Assembly (NCBI RefSeq): GCF_000758525.1 | Contig: NZ_CP009241.1 | Span: 4,464,001-4,528,000, forward strand | Reading direction: 5' to 3' | Length of the DNA: 64,000 bases | Source: Paenibacillus sp. FSL H7-0357 | GTDB lineage: Bacteria > Bacillota > Bacilli > Paenibacillales > Paenibacillaceae | Shown here: in pieces, positions 17,668 to 27,087 of the stretch | How positions within the stretch are numbered: position 1 is the stretch's first letter | Layout: each line of letters starts with the position of its first letter | Made by a program: the position numbers and the translations under genes | The notes under the pieces: generated by a model | Database searches by the model: none | What the model was told of the DNA's origin: nothing | The model's input: only the letters and a program-made list of their open reading frames with translations

Positions 17668-18472
17668 GCTGGCAATCCGGGCAATAGAACACTTTACGCC
17701 CGGATTGCTCCGTCTTAATTATCGTTCCCCCGCCGCGCAGGCATGGTTCGCCTTCCCGGTCATATACCTTGCACTGGTCATTGTAAGAGCCGGTAACTGT
17801 ATCGCCGGCCATAAACGGCATCTCCATATAGCCGCCGATTTCCGTTGCCTCCGTCAGTACCTTGCGGATACTGTCATACAAGCGTGTAATCGCCTCGGGT
17901 GATAGATTCTGAACCAATACCGAGGGCAGCAGCCTTGCCTCAAAAGCAATTTCATCGGCGTAGCAGTTGCCGATGCCGGCCATAACCTGCTGGTTTACGA
18001 GCAGGCTCTTAAGTGCGCCGCGGCGTCCCTTCAGCAGTCCTGCGAAACGCTCCGCAGTCATTCTGCGGTCCAGAAGCTCAGGACCCAGCTTGCCCATTGC
18101 CGCTTCGCTTTCCTTAACCGACAACAGATGAAGGTATCCGAGCCGCAGACCCATAAAGTATAGGATGTGCTCGCCGAAGGCCAATTCCACCTGTGTACTG
18201 CGATCCGGACGTTCTTCCTCTGTTCCATAGTAAAGCAATCCGCCGAGCATTAAATGCAGCAGCAGCCTGCGGCCATCGTGAAGGTGGAACAGAATATGCT
18301 TGGCACGGCGTTCTACAAACACAATGCGCGCACCTACCAGTGCGTTGACAAAGGCTTCAGTGTCCATATTTATTGTTTTTTCTCTATTCACAGTTACACC
18401 CGTAATTGGAACATTTATAAGATGCTGGCTTAGCAGCTTTCGGTAATTCTCCATTTCCGGCAGTTCCGGCAT
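17657..18472 (-). CDS. Fpg/Nei-family DNA glycosylase, divergent, with an incomplete zinc finger
   Basis: A 271-aa bifunctional-type DNA glycosylase/AP lyase. The mature N-terminus MPELPEMENYR supplies catalytic Pro2 and Glu3, and RRAKHILF the conserved Lys. The helix-two-turn-helix GIGNCYADE is present. Two departures stand out. The first zinc pair reads CLRGGG, so the second Cys is Gly, while the second pair CPDC is intact. The strand normally DPRRFG reads MGLRLG, so the damaged-base-flanking Phe is Leu. It may be a paralogue with other specificity. The start is fixed by the MPELPE motif. Confidence 0.88.
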   Translation of the reverse strand: MPELPEMENYRKLLSQHLINVPITGVTVNREKTINMDTEAFVNALVGARIVFVERRAKHILFHLHDGRRLLLHLMLGGLLYYGTEEERPDRSTQVELAFGEHILYFMGLRLGYLHLLSVKESEAAMGKLGPELLDRRMTAERFAGLLKGRRGALKSLLVNQQVMAGIGNCYADEIAFEARLLPSVLVQNLSPEAITRLYDSIRKVLTEATEIGGYMEMPFMAGDTVTGSYNDQCKVYDREGEPCLRGGGTIIKTEQSGRKVFYCPDCQHEE

Positions 18473-18519
18473 ATTCACATCGTCCCTTCTAGGTTGGTAA
18501 AGCAATCACAACATTGACA

Positions 18520-19308
18520 TTATACACCGAGCCTTGCCATAAGTTCAGCTAAATCAGCATAAATTTCATCTGGTGTTACGCCTGTTATTTGTTGATAATG
18601 TTCAAAATTGTCCGCTGTAGTCAGGCCGGTAAGCACCAATATCGTCCGGCAGCCGGCTTTTACCCCGGCCGAAATGTCAGTCCGCATATTATCCCCGACA
18701 ACTACAGCCGTCTCTGGTTTAATTCCCAGCAGTGCAGTTGCATAGGTGACCAGGTGCGATTCCGGTTTGCCGATGACTACGGGGGACACACCGCTTGCGG
18801 CTTCAATCGCCGCCCCCAGTGATCCCGCTCCCGGCATGACCCCATCATCGGAAGGCAGCATCAAATCCGGGTTCGTCAGCACAAATTTCGCACCTTCCTG
18901 AATCCAGCGGGAAGCCTGCGCCAGTGAATCATATGTAAAAGAGCGGTAAATCCCTTGCACCACATACTCCGGTTTCTCCGTCACAATTAACAATCCTGCA
19001 GCTGTACAAGCTTCAATCAATCCCTCTTCCCCAAGTATCGCCACCCTTGCCTTTGGTGATTCCTCGGCAACATAACGTGCTGCAGCCATTGAGGAAGTGC
19101 AGACCTCTTCCGCCTTGGCTTCAATGCCCATCCCGTTCAGATGTGCGGCGACAGCCGCCGCTGTCCGTGACGAATTGTTTGTTACAAACAGAAAGGGGAT
19201 TCCCGCTGAGCGCAGTCCTGCTATCAGTCTGTCAGCGCCGGGAATCATCACGCCTCCGTGAAATAATGTCCCGTCAAGATCAATCAGCAAACCTCCGATA
19301 TCTTTCAT
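18520..19308 (-). CDS. HAD-superfamily phosphatase (NagD/YutF-like)
   Basis: A 262-aa HAD hydrolase with cap type C2. Motif I is LLIDLDGTL, motif II FVTNNSSRT, motif III lysine in VIGKPES, motif IV VVVGDNMRTD. The match to the NagD/YutF group of small-molecule phosphatases (for example p-nitrophenyl phosphate, nucleotides or glycerol phosphates) is clear, the substrate is not. It lies 47 bp before the Fpg-like gene and could be the first gene of that operon. AT-rich inverted sequences around TTAATTAA lie just upstream (19330-19370). Confidence 0.9.
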   Translation of the reverse strand: MKDIGGLLIDLDGTLFHGGVMIPGADRLIAGLRSAGIPFLFVTNNSSRTAAAVAAHLNGMGIEAKAEEVCTSSMAAARYVAEESPKARVAILGEEGLIEACTAAGLLIVTEKPEYVVQGIYRSFTYDSLAQASRWIQEGAKFVLTNPDLMLPSDDGVMPGAGSLGAAIEAASGVSPVVIGKPESHLVTYATALLGIKPETAVVVGDNMRTDISAGVKAGCRTILVLTGLTTADNFEHYQQITGVTPDEIYADLAELMARLGV

Positions 19309-19557
19309 ACCGCTCCCTCCATCCCCAGAATATTAATTAATGCAATTAATAAATCACTCAATTAATTAACATTAAATGAACCGCAGCAATAGCAGACAAA
19401 CCCGCAACTGTTCGGCATTTTCTCTATTGCTTCGTGCTGTTTTAACGAGTCTAATCTTTAAAATTTAACATACATCGTCGAACGATAGCGAACCGCTGTC
19501 CTGTTGGTCTTTTTATGGCAGTACAGTGTCATTTCCTGCGCTTTCCCGGAAAATAAT

Positions 19558-20520
19558 TTAATTCCCCGGGCCATTTCCCGCTGGCTTCAGGGAGTTTCGC
19601 CGATACACCGGAAAGGTGCAGAACTCTTCTGCGAGCAGTGTATTCGGGAAGATCGCCTGCGCCTCTTCCAGCAGTGGAGCAAGCTCTTCCTGCGAAATAT
19701 AACGTGAGCTGAAGTGTGTCAGTAACAGTTCCCGTCCTTCCGCTTCATGGGCAAGCATAGCCGCCTGCCGGGCAGTGCTGTGATGATATTGATAGGCCAT
19801 ATCCGCCAGTTCATGGGCGAAGGTTGCCTCATGTACGATAAGATCAGCACCCTGTGCCAGCGGTAGACTTCCCTTACAAGGCCGTGTGTCGCCCAGAATA
19901 GTCACGATGCGTCCTTTTTTCGGCTCGTTGACCACATCTGCAGCGCGAATGAGCGTCCCTTCATCGGTAACGACATCTTCACCTTTCTTCAGCTTGCCGT
20001 AAAGCGGCCCCGGCTTCAACCCATAGCTTCGAAGCAGTTCTGTATTGAGACTTCCCGGACTGTCTTTCTCTGTTACCCTGTAACCGTAGCTGTCAATCCG
20101 GTGCTCCAGCAGGCCAGCCTCCACCTTAAAGCTGTCGTCTTCAAACACGAGACCTCCGGTATGCTCTACAATATCAAGCTTATATGGAATACGGGACTGG
20201 CTGACGGATAATGAAATGTCCAGAAAAGCCTTCAGGCCCGGTGGACCATATACAGTTAGCGGAGCAGTTCCACCCTGATATCCGCGGCTCGACAGCAGAC
20301 CCGGTAAGCCAAACAGGTGATCACCGTGCAGATGGGTAATAAACAGCTTCTCCAGCTTACCCAGCCGCAGTGGAGAACGCAAGACCTGGTGCTGAGTGGC
20401 TTCTCCACAGTCAAACATCCAGAAACTGCGCCGTTCCTCAAGCAGTCTTAGGGCAATTGAGGTAACATTGCGCTGTAGGGTCGGCACACCTGCATTAGTG
20501 CCCAGAAAATAAACCTCCAT
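19558..20520 (-). CDS. rnz: ribonuclease Z
   Basis: A 320-aa tRNA 3'-endonuclease of the metallo-beta-lactamase fold. It opens with MEVYFLGTNAGVPTLQRN; the zinc motif is THLHGDHLFG, followed by VHEATFAHE and LLTHFSSRY. The ATG has AGGAGG 6 nt upstream; the frame is open 34 codons further but without support. It matures tRNA 3' ends that lack an encoded CCA. Confidence 0.95.
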   Translation of the reverse strand: MEVYFLGTNAGVPTLQRNVTSIALRLLEERRSFWMFDCGEATQHQVLRSPLRLGKLEKLFITHLHGDHLFGLPGLLSSRGYQGGTAPLTVYGPPGLKAFLDISLSVSQSRIPYKLDIVEHTGGLVFEDDSFKVEAGLLEHRIDSYGYRVTEKDSPGSLNTELLRSYGLKPGPLYGKLKKGEDVVTDEGTLIRAADVVNEPKKGRIVTILGDTRPCKGSLPLAQGADLIVHEATFAHELADMAYQYHHSTARQAAMLAHEAEGRELLLTHFSSRYISQEELAPLLEEAQAIFPNTLLAEEFCTFPVYRRNSLKPAGNGPGN

Positions 20521-20647
20521 AATAATCCTCCTCTCTTTTTTCTGTAAAGACAAAAACATCTTCCTTACACCTATGAAATGCATTCTACCTCTTTTACGAA
20601 ATGAAATCATCTTTCTCTGCATTTCTTCCGCTCCAGCTTCGTTCCCA

Positions 20648-20675
20648 GCAAAAAACCTCCCGATTACGGGAGGTT
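20648..20675 (-). terminator. terminator after metH
   Basis: A perfect 9-bp stem AACCTCCCG / CGGGAGGTT with a TAAT loop and TTTTTT on the minus strand. Confidence 0.95.
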
Positions 20676-20725
20676 CCGCTTAGTAGGATTTCCACCTTCA
20701 GACCAGTCCATGGGGATTGGGAAGC

Positions 20726-23700
20726 TTACAGCTTCTCTACGTTGAAATACTGCGCTTCTGGATGGGCGAAGACCATCGCTGATACTGACGCCTCCGGCTC
20801 CATCATGAAGCCTTCGGTAAGATGGACACCGATATCCTCAGGCATAAGCAGCTTGAACAGCGGCCCTTGATCCTCCAGATCCGGGCAGGCCGGATATCCG
20901 AAGGAAACGCGGATCCCCTGGTACCGCGCACCATGTCTCTGCTTCATCGTCATATCTGCAGGATCCGGGAAGCCCCAGGTATCCCGCATCATGTGATGAA
21001 CACGCTCAGCAAGCCCTTCAGCAACCTCAAGCGCCACTGCCTGCAAAGCATGGGAACGGAGGTAATCCCCCTTCTCTTTCAGTTCAGTCGACAATTCACG
21101 GACACCGTGACCGGCGGTAACGACCAGGAACCCGACATAATCCATAATTCCGCTCTCCACTGGCTTCAGGAAGTCGGCAAGACAGAGAAACGGCTCGACA
21201 TTCTGCCGCGGGAAAGTAAAGGTATGCAGAACCTCTGCAGTGTTCTGCGGGTTATAGATCAGTATATCGTTACCCTGGGACTGTGCCGGGAAAAATTGAT
21301 ACATGGCATGAGGCTTAATGGTGCCCTCCAGCATCGCGTGATGCAGGATGTCATCCACTGTCTCCTTCAATTCAACGGTGCGGGCATCCCCGGCGGCAAG
21401 CTGTGCTTCCACCGAACCGCGTAATCCCAGGTGATGGCCCAGCAGCATCTGCATATTCACATATGGAATGATATGACCTAGCGGATAGCCGCGCAGCACA
21501 TGGCGCTCTACGTCCGGCGGAATGAATACAGGTGCATCTGCTGAAATCTTGGACCGGACGGCCCGGGTCAGCACCGGAAGCTCCTGCTGCGGTGCCACCG
21601 CAACCGCCGCCTCCGCTTCAAGGCGGACCTCTTCTTCAATCTTGGCCCGCTCCAGCGGATTCATCAGCCGGTTAGCGATATCCAGACCATCCATCGCATC
21701 TTTAGCGTACAGTACCAGGCCGTCATATTCAGGCCGGATACGATTTTTAGTGAATTTACGGGTCAACGCGGCACCGCCTACCATGATCGGCACATCAATA
21801 CCTGCTGAGCGCAAATCCTGGGCAGTCAGGACCATCTGCTGCGCCGACTTGACGAGCAGGCCGGATAGGCCGATCGCATCGGCCTTCTCCCGGCGGAAAG
21901 CTTCAATGATATTTTCAGGTGGTACTTTTATACCCAGATTAACGATCTGGTAACCATTGTTGGAGAGAATGATCTCCACAAGGTTCTTACCGATATCATG
22001 GACATCCCCTTTGACGGTGGCTAGCATAATCTTGCCTTTCACCGATGTCTCGTCCTTCTGCATAAACTGCTCCAGATGGCCGACAGAGGCCTTCATTACT
22101 TCAGCGCTTTGCAGCACTTCAGCGACAATCAGCTCATTGTTGTTAAATAACCGGCCCACCTCGGACATTCCAGCCATAAGCGGCCCGTTGATGATTTCCA
22201 GCGGACCACTTTTGGTCAGCGCTTCGTTAAGATCAGGTATCAGCCCTTCCTTCGTTCCTTCAACCACATAGGAAGCGAGCCGTTCTTCCAGCGAAAGATT
22301 GGAGATCTTCTCTTTCTTCTCAACCTTTTTCTCACGGAACGCAGCAACGAAGGCAGACAGAGTCTCATCATTCGTATTGTAAATCAGCTGCTCAGCCAGA
22401 TGGCGCTCTTCTTCCGGGATGGAAGCATAACGCTCTACCTTCTCCGTGTTCACGATGGCATAGTCCAGTCCGGCCTTCGTGCATTCATACAGGAAGACCG
22501 AGTTCAGCACCTCGCGGCCCGCTTCCGGCAGTCCAAAGGAAACGTTACTGATCCCCAGTATCGTATGCACGGAAGGCAGGGCTTCCTTAATCATGCGGAT
22601 ACCGTCGATGGTCTCCTTAGCAGAGCCGATATACTGCTCATCCCCTGTACCAACAGGGAACACGAGTGTATCAAATATCAGGTCCTCAGCCGCCAGCCCA
22701 TATTTGTTCACCAGCAGATCATAGGAGCGTTTGGCAACCTCCAGCTTGTCTTCCGCTTTAATGGCCTGTCCGGATTCATCAATCGTGCCTACGACAATCG
22801 CAGCCCCGTATTTATGAATCAGCGGTGTAACCAGTTCGAATTTTTCTTCACCATCTTCAAGGTTAATGGAGTTAATAATCGCTTTACCCTGGCAATATTG
22901 CAGCGCCAGATCAATAACCTTGGGATCGGTTGTATCGATCATCAATGGAACCTTCACCTTTTTGACTACCAGCTCCAGAAACAGCTTGATGTCCTCGATC
23001 TCATCGCGGTCCGGATCCTGTACGCAGACGTCAATGACCTGAGCTCCACTCTTGACCTGTGCCCGGGCAATCTCCGAGGCTTCCTCGTATTTCCCTTCCA
23101 CGATCAGCCGCTTGAATTTCCGCGAGCCGAGTACATTCGTACGCTCACCTACCATATAAGGACGGTTGTCACTCTCAACGTAAACAGGCTCAATGCCTGA
23201 CAATGCCGGCGGATGACTTCCCTCCAGCTGGCGCGGCGGATAAGCCGCTAGTGTCTCTGCCATCGCCCGGATATGATCCGGTGTCGTTCCGCAGCACCCG
23301 CCGGCAATATTCAGCCAGCCCTTCTCGGCAAAACCTGCCAGCTTGCGGGCAAGCGAATCCGGTGACTCATGATAGTTCCCGTTCTCATCCGGTAACCCGG
23401 CATTGGGATAGCAGCTAACTGCTGCCGAAGAAATTGCCGAGAGCGACCGGATATGATCGCGCATAAACTCGGGTCCGGTTGCACAGTTCAGCCCGATGGA
23501 GATCGGCTTCAGATGCTCCAGCGAGATATAGAACGCCTCAATATTCTGTCCAGCGAGCGTCGTGCCCATCGGTTCGATAGTACCCGAGATCATGACTGGC
23601 AAAGTGATGCCTGCCTTCTCAAAGGCGTTGCGGATGCCGATGCTTCCGGCTTTCACATTCAAAGTATCCTGGGAAGTTTCCAGCAGCAGGGCATCCACTT

Positions 23701-24163
23701 TGCCGTCAATCAGCGCTATAGCCTGCTCCTCGTAGCTATCCACCAGCTCCTGGAATGTTACGCCTCCGGTGACCGAAAGCGTTTTTGTTGTCGGACCCAT
23801 CGCCCCGATTACGTAACGCGGGTGATCGGGCGTTTCAATCTTTTCAACAGCATTTCTGGCCAGCCTCGCAGCTTCCAGGTTAATCTCCCGGGCCCGCTGA
23901 GGGATATCGTATTCGGCAAGCACAACCGAGGTTGCGCCGAAGGTATTCGTCTCGATCAGATCTGCGCCTGCTTCAAGATATTGTTCATGAATAGTCTGTA
24001 TAACCTCCGGACGGGTGAGCACAAGCATCTCATTACAGCCATCCAGCTCATCCCCGCCAAAATCTTCACCGGTAAGTGGCACCTGTTGAATCATCGTGCC
24101 CATTGCTCCGTCTAAAATCAGTATCCGCTGCTGCAAGCTTTCAGCAAGTGTGTATTTAGCCAC
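20726..24163 (-). CDS. metH: cobalamin-dependent methionine synthase
   Basis: A 1145-aa protein that methylates homocysteine with methyl-tetrahydrofolate through cobalamin. All four modules are present: homocysteine domain (zinc cysteines in LNCATGP and GGCCGTTP), pterin domain (VGERTNVLGSRKF), cobalamin cap plus B12 domain (DVHDIGKNLVEI, where His is the cobalt ligand) and the C-terminal AdoMet activation domain (RVSFGYPACPD). GTG 24163 follows GGGGGG. Only about 120 bp separate it from the upstream gene, and I see no S-box or cobalamin riboswitch there. Confidence 0.97.
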   Translation of the reverse strand: MAKYTLAESLQQRILILDGAMGTMIQQVPLTGEDFGGDELDGCNEMLVLTRPEVIQTIHEQYLEAGADLIETNTFGATSVVLAEYDIPQRAREINLEAARLARNAVEKIETPDHPRYVIGAMGPTTKTLSVTGGVTFQELVDSYEEQAIALIDGKVDALLLETSQDTLNVKAGSIGIRNAFEKAGITLPVMISGTIEPMGTTLAGQNIEAFYISLEHLKPISIGLNCATGPEFMRDHIRSLSAISSAAVSCYPNAGLPDENGNYHESPDSLARKLAGFAEKGWLNIAGGCCGTTPDHIRAMAETLAAYPPRQLEGSHPPALSGIEPVYVESDNRPYMVGERTNVLGSRKFKRLIVEGKYEEASEIARAQVKSGAQVIDVCVQDPDRDEIEDIKLFLELVVKKVKVPLMIDTTDPKVIDLALQYCQGKAIINSINLEDGEEKFELVTPLIHKYGAAIVVGTIDESGQAIKAEDKLEVAKRSYDLLVNKYGLAAEDLIFDTLVFPVGTGDEQYIGSAKETIDGIRMIKEALPSVHTILGISNVSFGLPEAGREVLNSVFLYECTKAGLDYAIVNTEKVERYASIPEEERHLAEQLIYNTNDETLSAFVAAFREKKVEKKEKISNLSLEERLASYVVEGTKEGLIPDLNEALTKSGPLEIINGPLMAGMSEVGRLFNNNELIVAEVLQSAEVMKASVGHLEQFMQKDETSVKGKIMLATVKGDVHDIGKNLVEIILSNNGYQIVNLGIKVPPENIIEAFRREKADAIGLSGLLVKSAQQMVLTAQDLRSAGIDVPIMVGGAALTRKFTKNRIRPEYDGLVLYAKDAMDGLDIANRLMNPLERAKIEEEVRLEAEAAVAVAPQQELPVLTRAVRSKISADAPVFIPPDVERHVLRGYPLGHIIPYVNMQMLLGHHLGLRGSVEAQLAAGDARTVELKETVDDILHHAMLEGTIKPHAMYQFFPAQSQGNDILIYNPQNTAEVLHTFTFPRQNVEPFLCLADFLKPVESGIMDYVGFLVVTAGHGVRELSTELKEKGDYLRSHALQAVALEVAEGLAERVHHMMRDTWGFPDPADMTMKQRHGARYQGIRVSFGYPACPDLEDQGPLFKLLMPEDIGVHLTEGFMMEPEASVSAMVFAHPEAQYFNVEKL

Positions 24164-24282
24164 TTCATATCCCCCCAGTAAAACATTAGAGTAAGTTTAG
24201 CAGAATAAAGCGGAATCGAAAAGCCTTCCTTTCCACTCTGCATAATAGTTTTTCTTTATAGCCAGCCTCTATCTCTATTTCA

Positions 24283-24705
24283 TTATGGCTGCACTGTAAG
24301 TTCTTTAGTCGGCATAGAGTGCTGTGTTCTAGCTGTTACATGCGAAGTCACATCATAGTTGCCTTCCTTCATCAGGATCGACTCAGCTTTATATGTACCG
24401 TTGCCGGAGAGCTTGCCTTCAAGCTCCTGCTTGTCTTCTTCATTATTTTTATTCACAATCTCAAAAAGCACCGCCTTCGCATCATCCACAGCTTCACTGC
24501 CCTGGGTAACCACAGCCTCAAAAACTACCTTTTGATTTACCGACACGTCCCCCGGATTCCAGCTCAGCTCGACGTGAATCGGTTCCATAGAGTGCTCTGA
24601 TCCGTCATGCATATGGCTTGATTCTCCATTATTACCTGAACAGCTTACAATCATTGACATCGCCGCAATCGTAAAAAGAGCAATCAGCTTCTTGGGTTTC
24701 ATCAT
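24283..24705 (-). CDS. YtkA/FixH-like lipoprotein
   Basis: A 140-aa lipoprotein: a signal peptide ends in a lipobox (MIVSC), then a His/Met-containing stretch (SSHMHDGSEHSM) and an immunoglobulin-like YtkA domain (IHVELSWNPGDVSVNQKVVF, ending SMPTKELTVQP). Such proteins sit outside the membrane and are often linked to copper or respiratory-oxidase handling. The His/Met residues fit metal contact, but that is inference. It is upstream of metH on the same strand. Confidence 0.8.
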   Translation of the reverse strand: MMKPKKLIALFTIAAMSMIVSCSGNNGESSHMHDGSEHSMEPIHVELSWNPGDVSVNQKVVFEAVVTQGSEAVDDAKAVLFEIVNKNNEEDKQELEGKLSGNGTYKAESILMKEGNYDVTSHVTARTQHSMPTKELTVQP

Positions 24706-24892
24706 CCGGAGTCCTCCCGACCAAGGTAGAATTTATAATGATATTTCCAGCTTGCGGTTGCATTCTTTTACTATTATACACAACATATTCGCAATTTTAG
24801 AAGATTGCTTAAACTTTCACGCCTTTTTCGTGAAGTTAGTCATTTACAGATGGATTCTCTCCCTATAATTGACCAACCTCTTGCTTTGAGCG

Positions 24893-24928
24893 CAAAAAAG
24901 CCAGCATCCCATTAGGGGATACCGGCTT
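24893..24928 (-). terminator. terminator after the YjjG-like HAD gene
   Basis: AGCCGGTATCCC / GGGATGCTGGCT arms, then TTTTTTG on the minus strand. Confidence 0.9.
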
Positions 24929-24941
24929 CACAAAGGTTACA

Positions 24942-25727
24942 CTATAGCGATTGTACCAGGGGGAGGAGCTCAGAGAGATGGCCGATTCTATAATCCGGCT
25001 GAATCTCAGGATTTGGTAATTTGCCAGTACGGTTAATCCAGACAGTAGTCAAGCCAGCGGCCAAGCCGCCCTTAATATCCGTCGTGAGTTTGTCGCCGAC
25101 CATCATCCCTTGTTCAGGGGTTACATCCAGCAGCGAAAGAGCATGCAGGAAGATATCCTTGTCCGGCTTTCCTTTGCCAAAGCTGCCTGAGATGACTACA
25201 TGATCAAAATAGTGGATAAGCTCCGGCACTCCGTCGAGCTTCTCCTGCTGCAGTGACGGGCAACCATTCGTGAGCAGCAGCAGCTTCACTTTACCACGGA
25301 GCGCATCAAGCACCTGTAACGTCTCTTCATACATGTAAGGCAGGCTACGGCGCTCGGCAGCAAACCTGTCTGCCAGCGTTTCGGCAAGCACCTCATCTTC
25401 GACACCGAGGGAGGCCAGACCACGCCGCCACGACTCTTTACGGTATACAGGAGCCAACTGCTGGAGCTTACGGAACTCCGGTTGTTCTCCAGCTGAGAAA
25501 TTGGACCAAAGTGCTTCATAAGGATTAATCCCGATCATCTTTGTGAAAGGGAACGTCTCATAAGTCTCATAAAGATTCCTGGCTTCCCTGCGAACGGCAA
25601 CTTCAAGCTCTTTAGGATCAATGGAGTCACCTGCAGCTTCACATGCATTGCGGAAGGCTTCTTCAACACTCCGTTCATCCCAGAGCAATGTATCGTCAAG
25701 ATCAAATAGTACGGCGGTAATTGGCAT
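24942..25727 (-). CDS. HAD-superfamily hydrolase (YjjG/YsaA-like)
   Basis: A 261-aa HAD hydrolase with a C1 helical cap. Motif I is LFDLDDTLLWDE, motif II LLTNGCPS, motif III lysine in FGKGKPDKDIF, motif IV MMVGDKLTTDI. This set is typical of house-cleaning nucleotidases such as YjjG. It follows the 175-aa membrane protein gene by 35 bp on the same strand. Confidence 0.88.
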   Translation of the reverse strand: MPITAVLFDLDDTLLWDERSVEEAFRNACEAAGDSIDPKELEVAVRREARNLYETYETFPFTKMIGINPYEALWSNFSAGEQPEFRKLQQLAPVYRKESWRRGLASLGVEDEVLAETLADRFAAERRSLPYMYEETLQVLDALRGKVKLLLLTNGCPSLQQEKLDGVPELIHYFDHVVISGSFGKGKPDKDIFLHALSLLDVTPEQGMMVGDKLTTDIKGGLAAGLTTVWINRTGKLPNPEIQPDYRIGHLSELLPLVQSL

Positions 25728-25762
25728 TAGACTTCTCCCTCTCCCTATGCTGTTATATCTTC

Positions 25763-26290
25763 CTACTCGTGTACTACTTCGATATTATTGGCTTTGCCGA
25801 ACTCCTCCAGGCGTACACCCATGGCCTCAGTGTTATACCGGTTAATCAGCTTGGAGAAAATCCACTGTTTGCGCTTGCCCTTATATTTAAGCACAACCAC
25901 TCCACGGGACAATGTGATCTTCTCAATATCTCCCGCCTGCAGCCAGCGTTCACGGTTATACTTAATCGTAGACACTCTGTTGCGCTCAACCTTCAGATAC
26001 GGACGCCGGAAGAATAGAAGTGCCGCCAGCGCAAAGTAAAGAACGACGCCCAGCCAATTGGCAAGGATGCCGCTGCCTCTGGCCTCGTCGATCGAGCCTA
26101 CCACCCAGAACATAATTCCAAGCAGCATTAGAACAACAGGAAATACAATGTTGCGGCCCTTAAAGATATCACTGTTTTTCGCAGCTGATTTTGACGAAGA
26201 AGCATAAATGGAATCCTTGCCCTGCTTCTTTCTTTGCTTGTTGACCTGCTGTGTGTTGCGTTGAACCATTCTTTCCCAAGAACGGGCCAT
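25763..26290 (-). CDS. membrane protein of unknown function, two TM segments
   Basis: A 175-aa protein. A basic Gln/Lys-rich N-terminal region (about 45 aa) is followed by two hydrophobic helices (about 47-66 and 77-95) and a C-terminal soluble domain of about 80 residues. That domain (VERNRVSTIKYNRERWLQAGDIEKI) reads like a bacterial PH-type fold. I do not recognise a named family. It lies between the YnzC-like gene and the HAD gene, same strand. Confidence 0.75.
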   Translation of the reverse strand: MARSWERMVQRNTQQVNKQRKKQGKDSIYASSSKSAAKNSDIFKGRNIVFPVVLMLLGIMFWVVGSIDEARGSGILANWLGVVLYFALAALLFFRRPYLKVERNRVSTIKYNRERWLQAGDIEKITLSRGVVVLKYKGKRKQWIFSKLINRYNTEAMGVRLEEFGKANNIEVVHE

Positions 26291-26340
26291 GTCAGTTCCC
26301 CCTAGTCATCCTGTAATATCTATGAAAAAGACACACTGGA

Positions 26341-26550
26341 CTAATGTTTGAGTCCCTTGTTGCCTTGTTCATGCTCATCATTATCCACGATTTCAATGGT
26401 ATCGAGCTGGGCCCGGAAGTTGCTGCGGATGTTGCCCAGATAAATCTCGCGGAGCTTGGCCCGTTCAGCCAATTCCTCTTCACTCAGGCCGCCATTCTTC
26501 TGTTTGCGTGCCAGTTCATTGATGCGTGCGACCAATTCGTCAATATTCAA
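26341..26550 (-). CDS. ynzC: DUF896 (YnzC-family) small protein
   Basis: A 69-aa helical protein with the family pattern IDELVARINELARKQKN, GLSEEEL and an IYLGNIRSNFRAQLD segment. In B. subtilis ynzC belongs to the SOS-controlled yneA-yneB-ynzC unit. Here the order is yneA then ynzC, and the yneB resolvase gene is missing. Function unknown. Confidence 0.93.
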   Translation of the reverse strand: MNIDELVARINELARKQKNGGLSEEELAERAKLREIYLGNIRSNFRAQLDTIEIVDNDEHEQGNKGLKH

Positions 26551-26660
26551 TGCTTTCCCCTCCCCTATAAATTCATTCTAACTTTGCCATGAGAAAAAGA
26601 GCTTGTCAAGGTCTGCCCCCTGAAAGCTCTTTACGTCAGTCTATACTGCTTATGATGAAG

Positions 26661-27074
26661 TTAATACACAGGCAATGTCAGTATATCTCCGGCCTGAATG
26701 TTCCCGTTCTTCAAACCGCTTGTTTTTTTAATTCCTTCTATATATACGACCGTCTTCATACCCGCTGGTTTGTTCTTAAGGGCGATACTCCAGAGCGTGT
26801 CTCCGCGTTCAACTACTACCCGTTTCTCCTGCTTCACTAATGATGCTGAACTTGCAAAAACATTACCAACAACTGTAAATCCGGATACAACAAGCATAAA
26901 GACCAGCACAAGCTTCACGAGATATTCTTTACGGCATAATCCTAAGATCGCTGCAAATAAAGCGGCGGCGGATTGTTTCATTTCATTCATATGATTAGAA
27001 GCAGATTGTCCTCTAGTAGATTCAACTTCACCGGCCTCTTCGTAGATGCTGCGGTATGTACTGTATTTTAACAT
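26661..27074 (-). CDS. yneA: LysM-containing SOS cell-division inhibitor, YneA-like
   Basis: A 137-aa protein with a single N-terminal membrane anchor (about residues 50-72) and a C-terminal LysM domain (VVERGDTLWSIALKNKP), the layout of YneA, which blocks division during the SOS response. ATG 27074 has GGAGG 9 nt upstream. It is divergent from lexA; its promoter (TTGATC-17-TATATT on the minus strand) has a LexA-like box inside the spacer and further boxes on either side. The N-terminal cytoplasmic part is longer than in B. subtilis YneA. Confidence 0.88.
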   Translation of the reverse strand: MLKYSTYRSIYEEAGEVESTRGQSASNHMNEMKQSAAALFAAILGLCRKEYLVKLVLVFMLVVSGFTVVGNVFASSASLVKQEKRVVVERGDTLWSIALKNKPAGMKTVVYIEGIKKTSGLKNGNIQAGDILTLPVY

Positions 27075-27087
27075 TGTTATCGTCCTC

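Noticed and set aside
24164..24282. S-box or cobalamin riboswitch before metH
   Set aside because: The gap is only about 120 bp and I see neither the conserved S-box core nor a B12-box.
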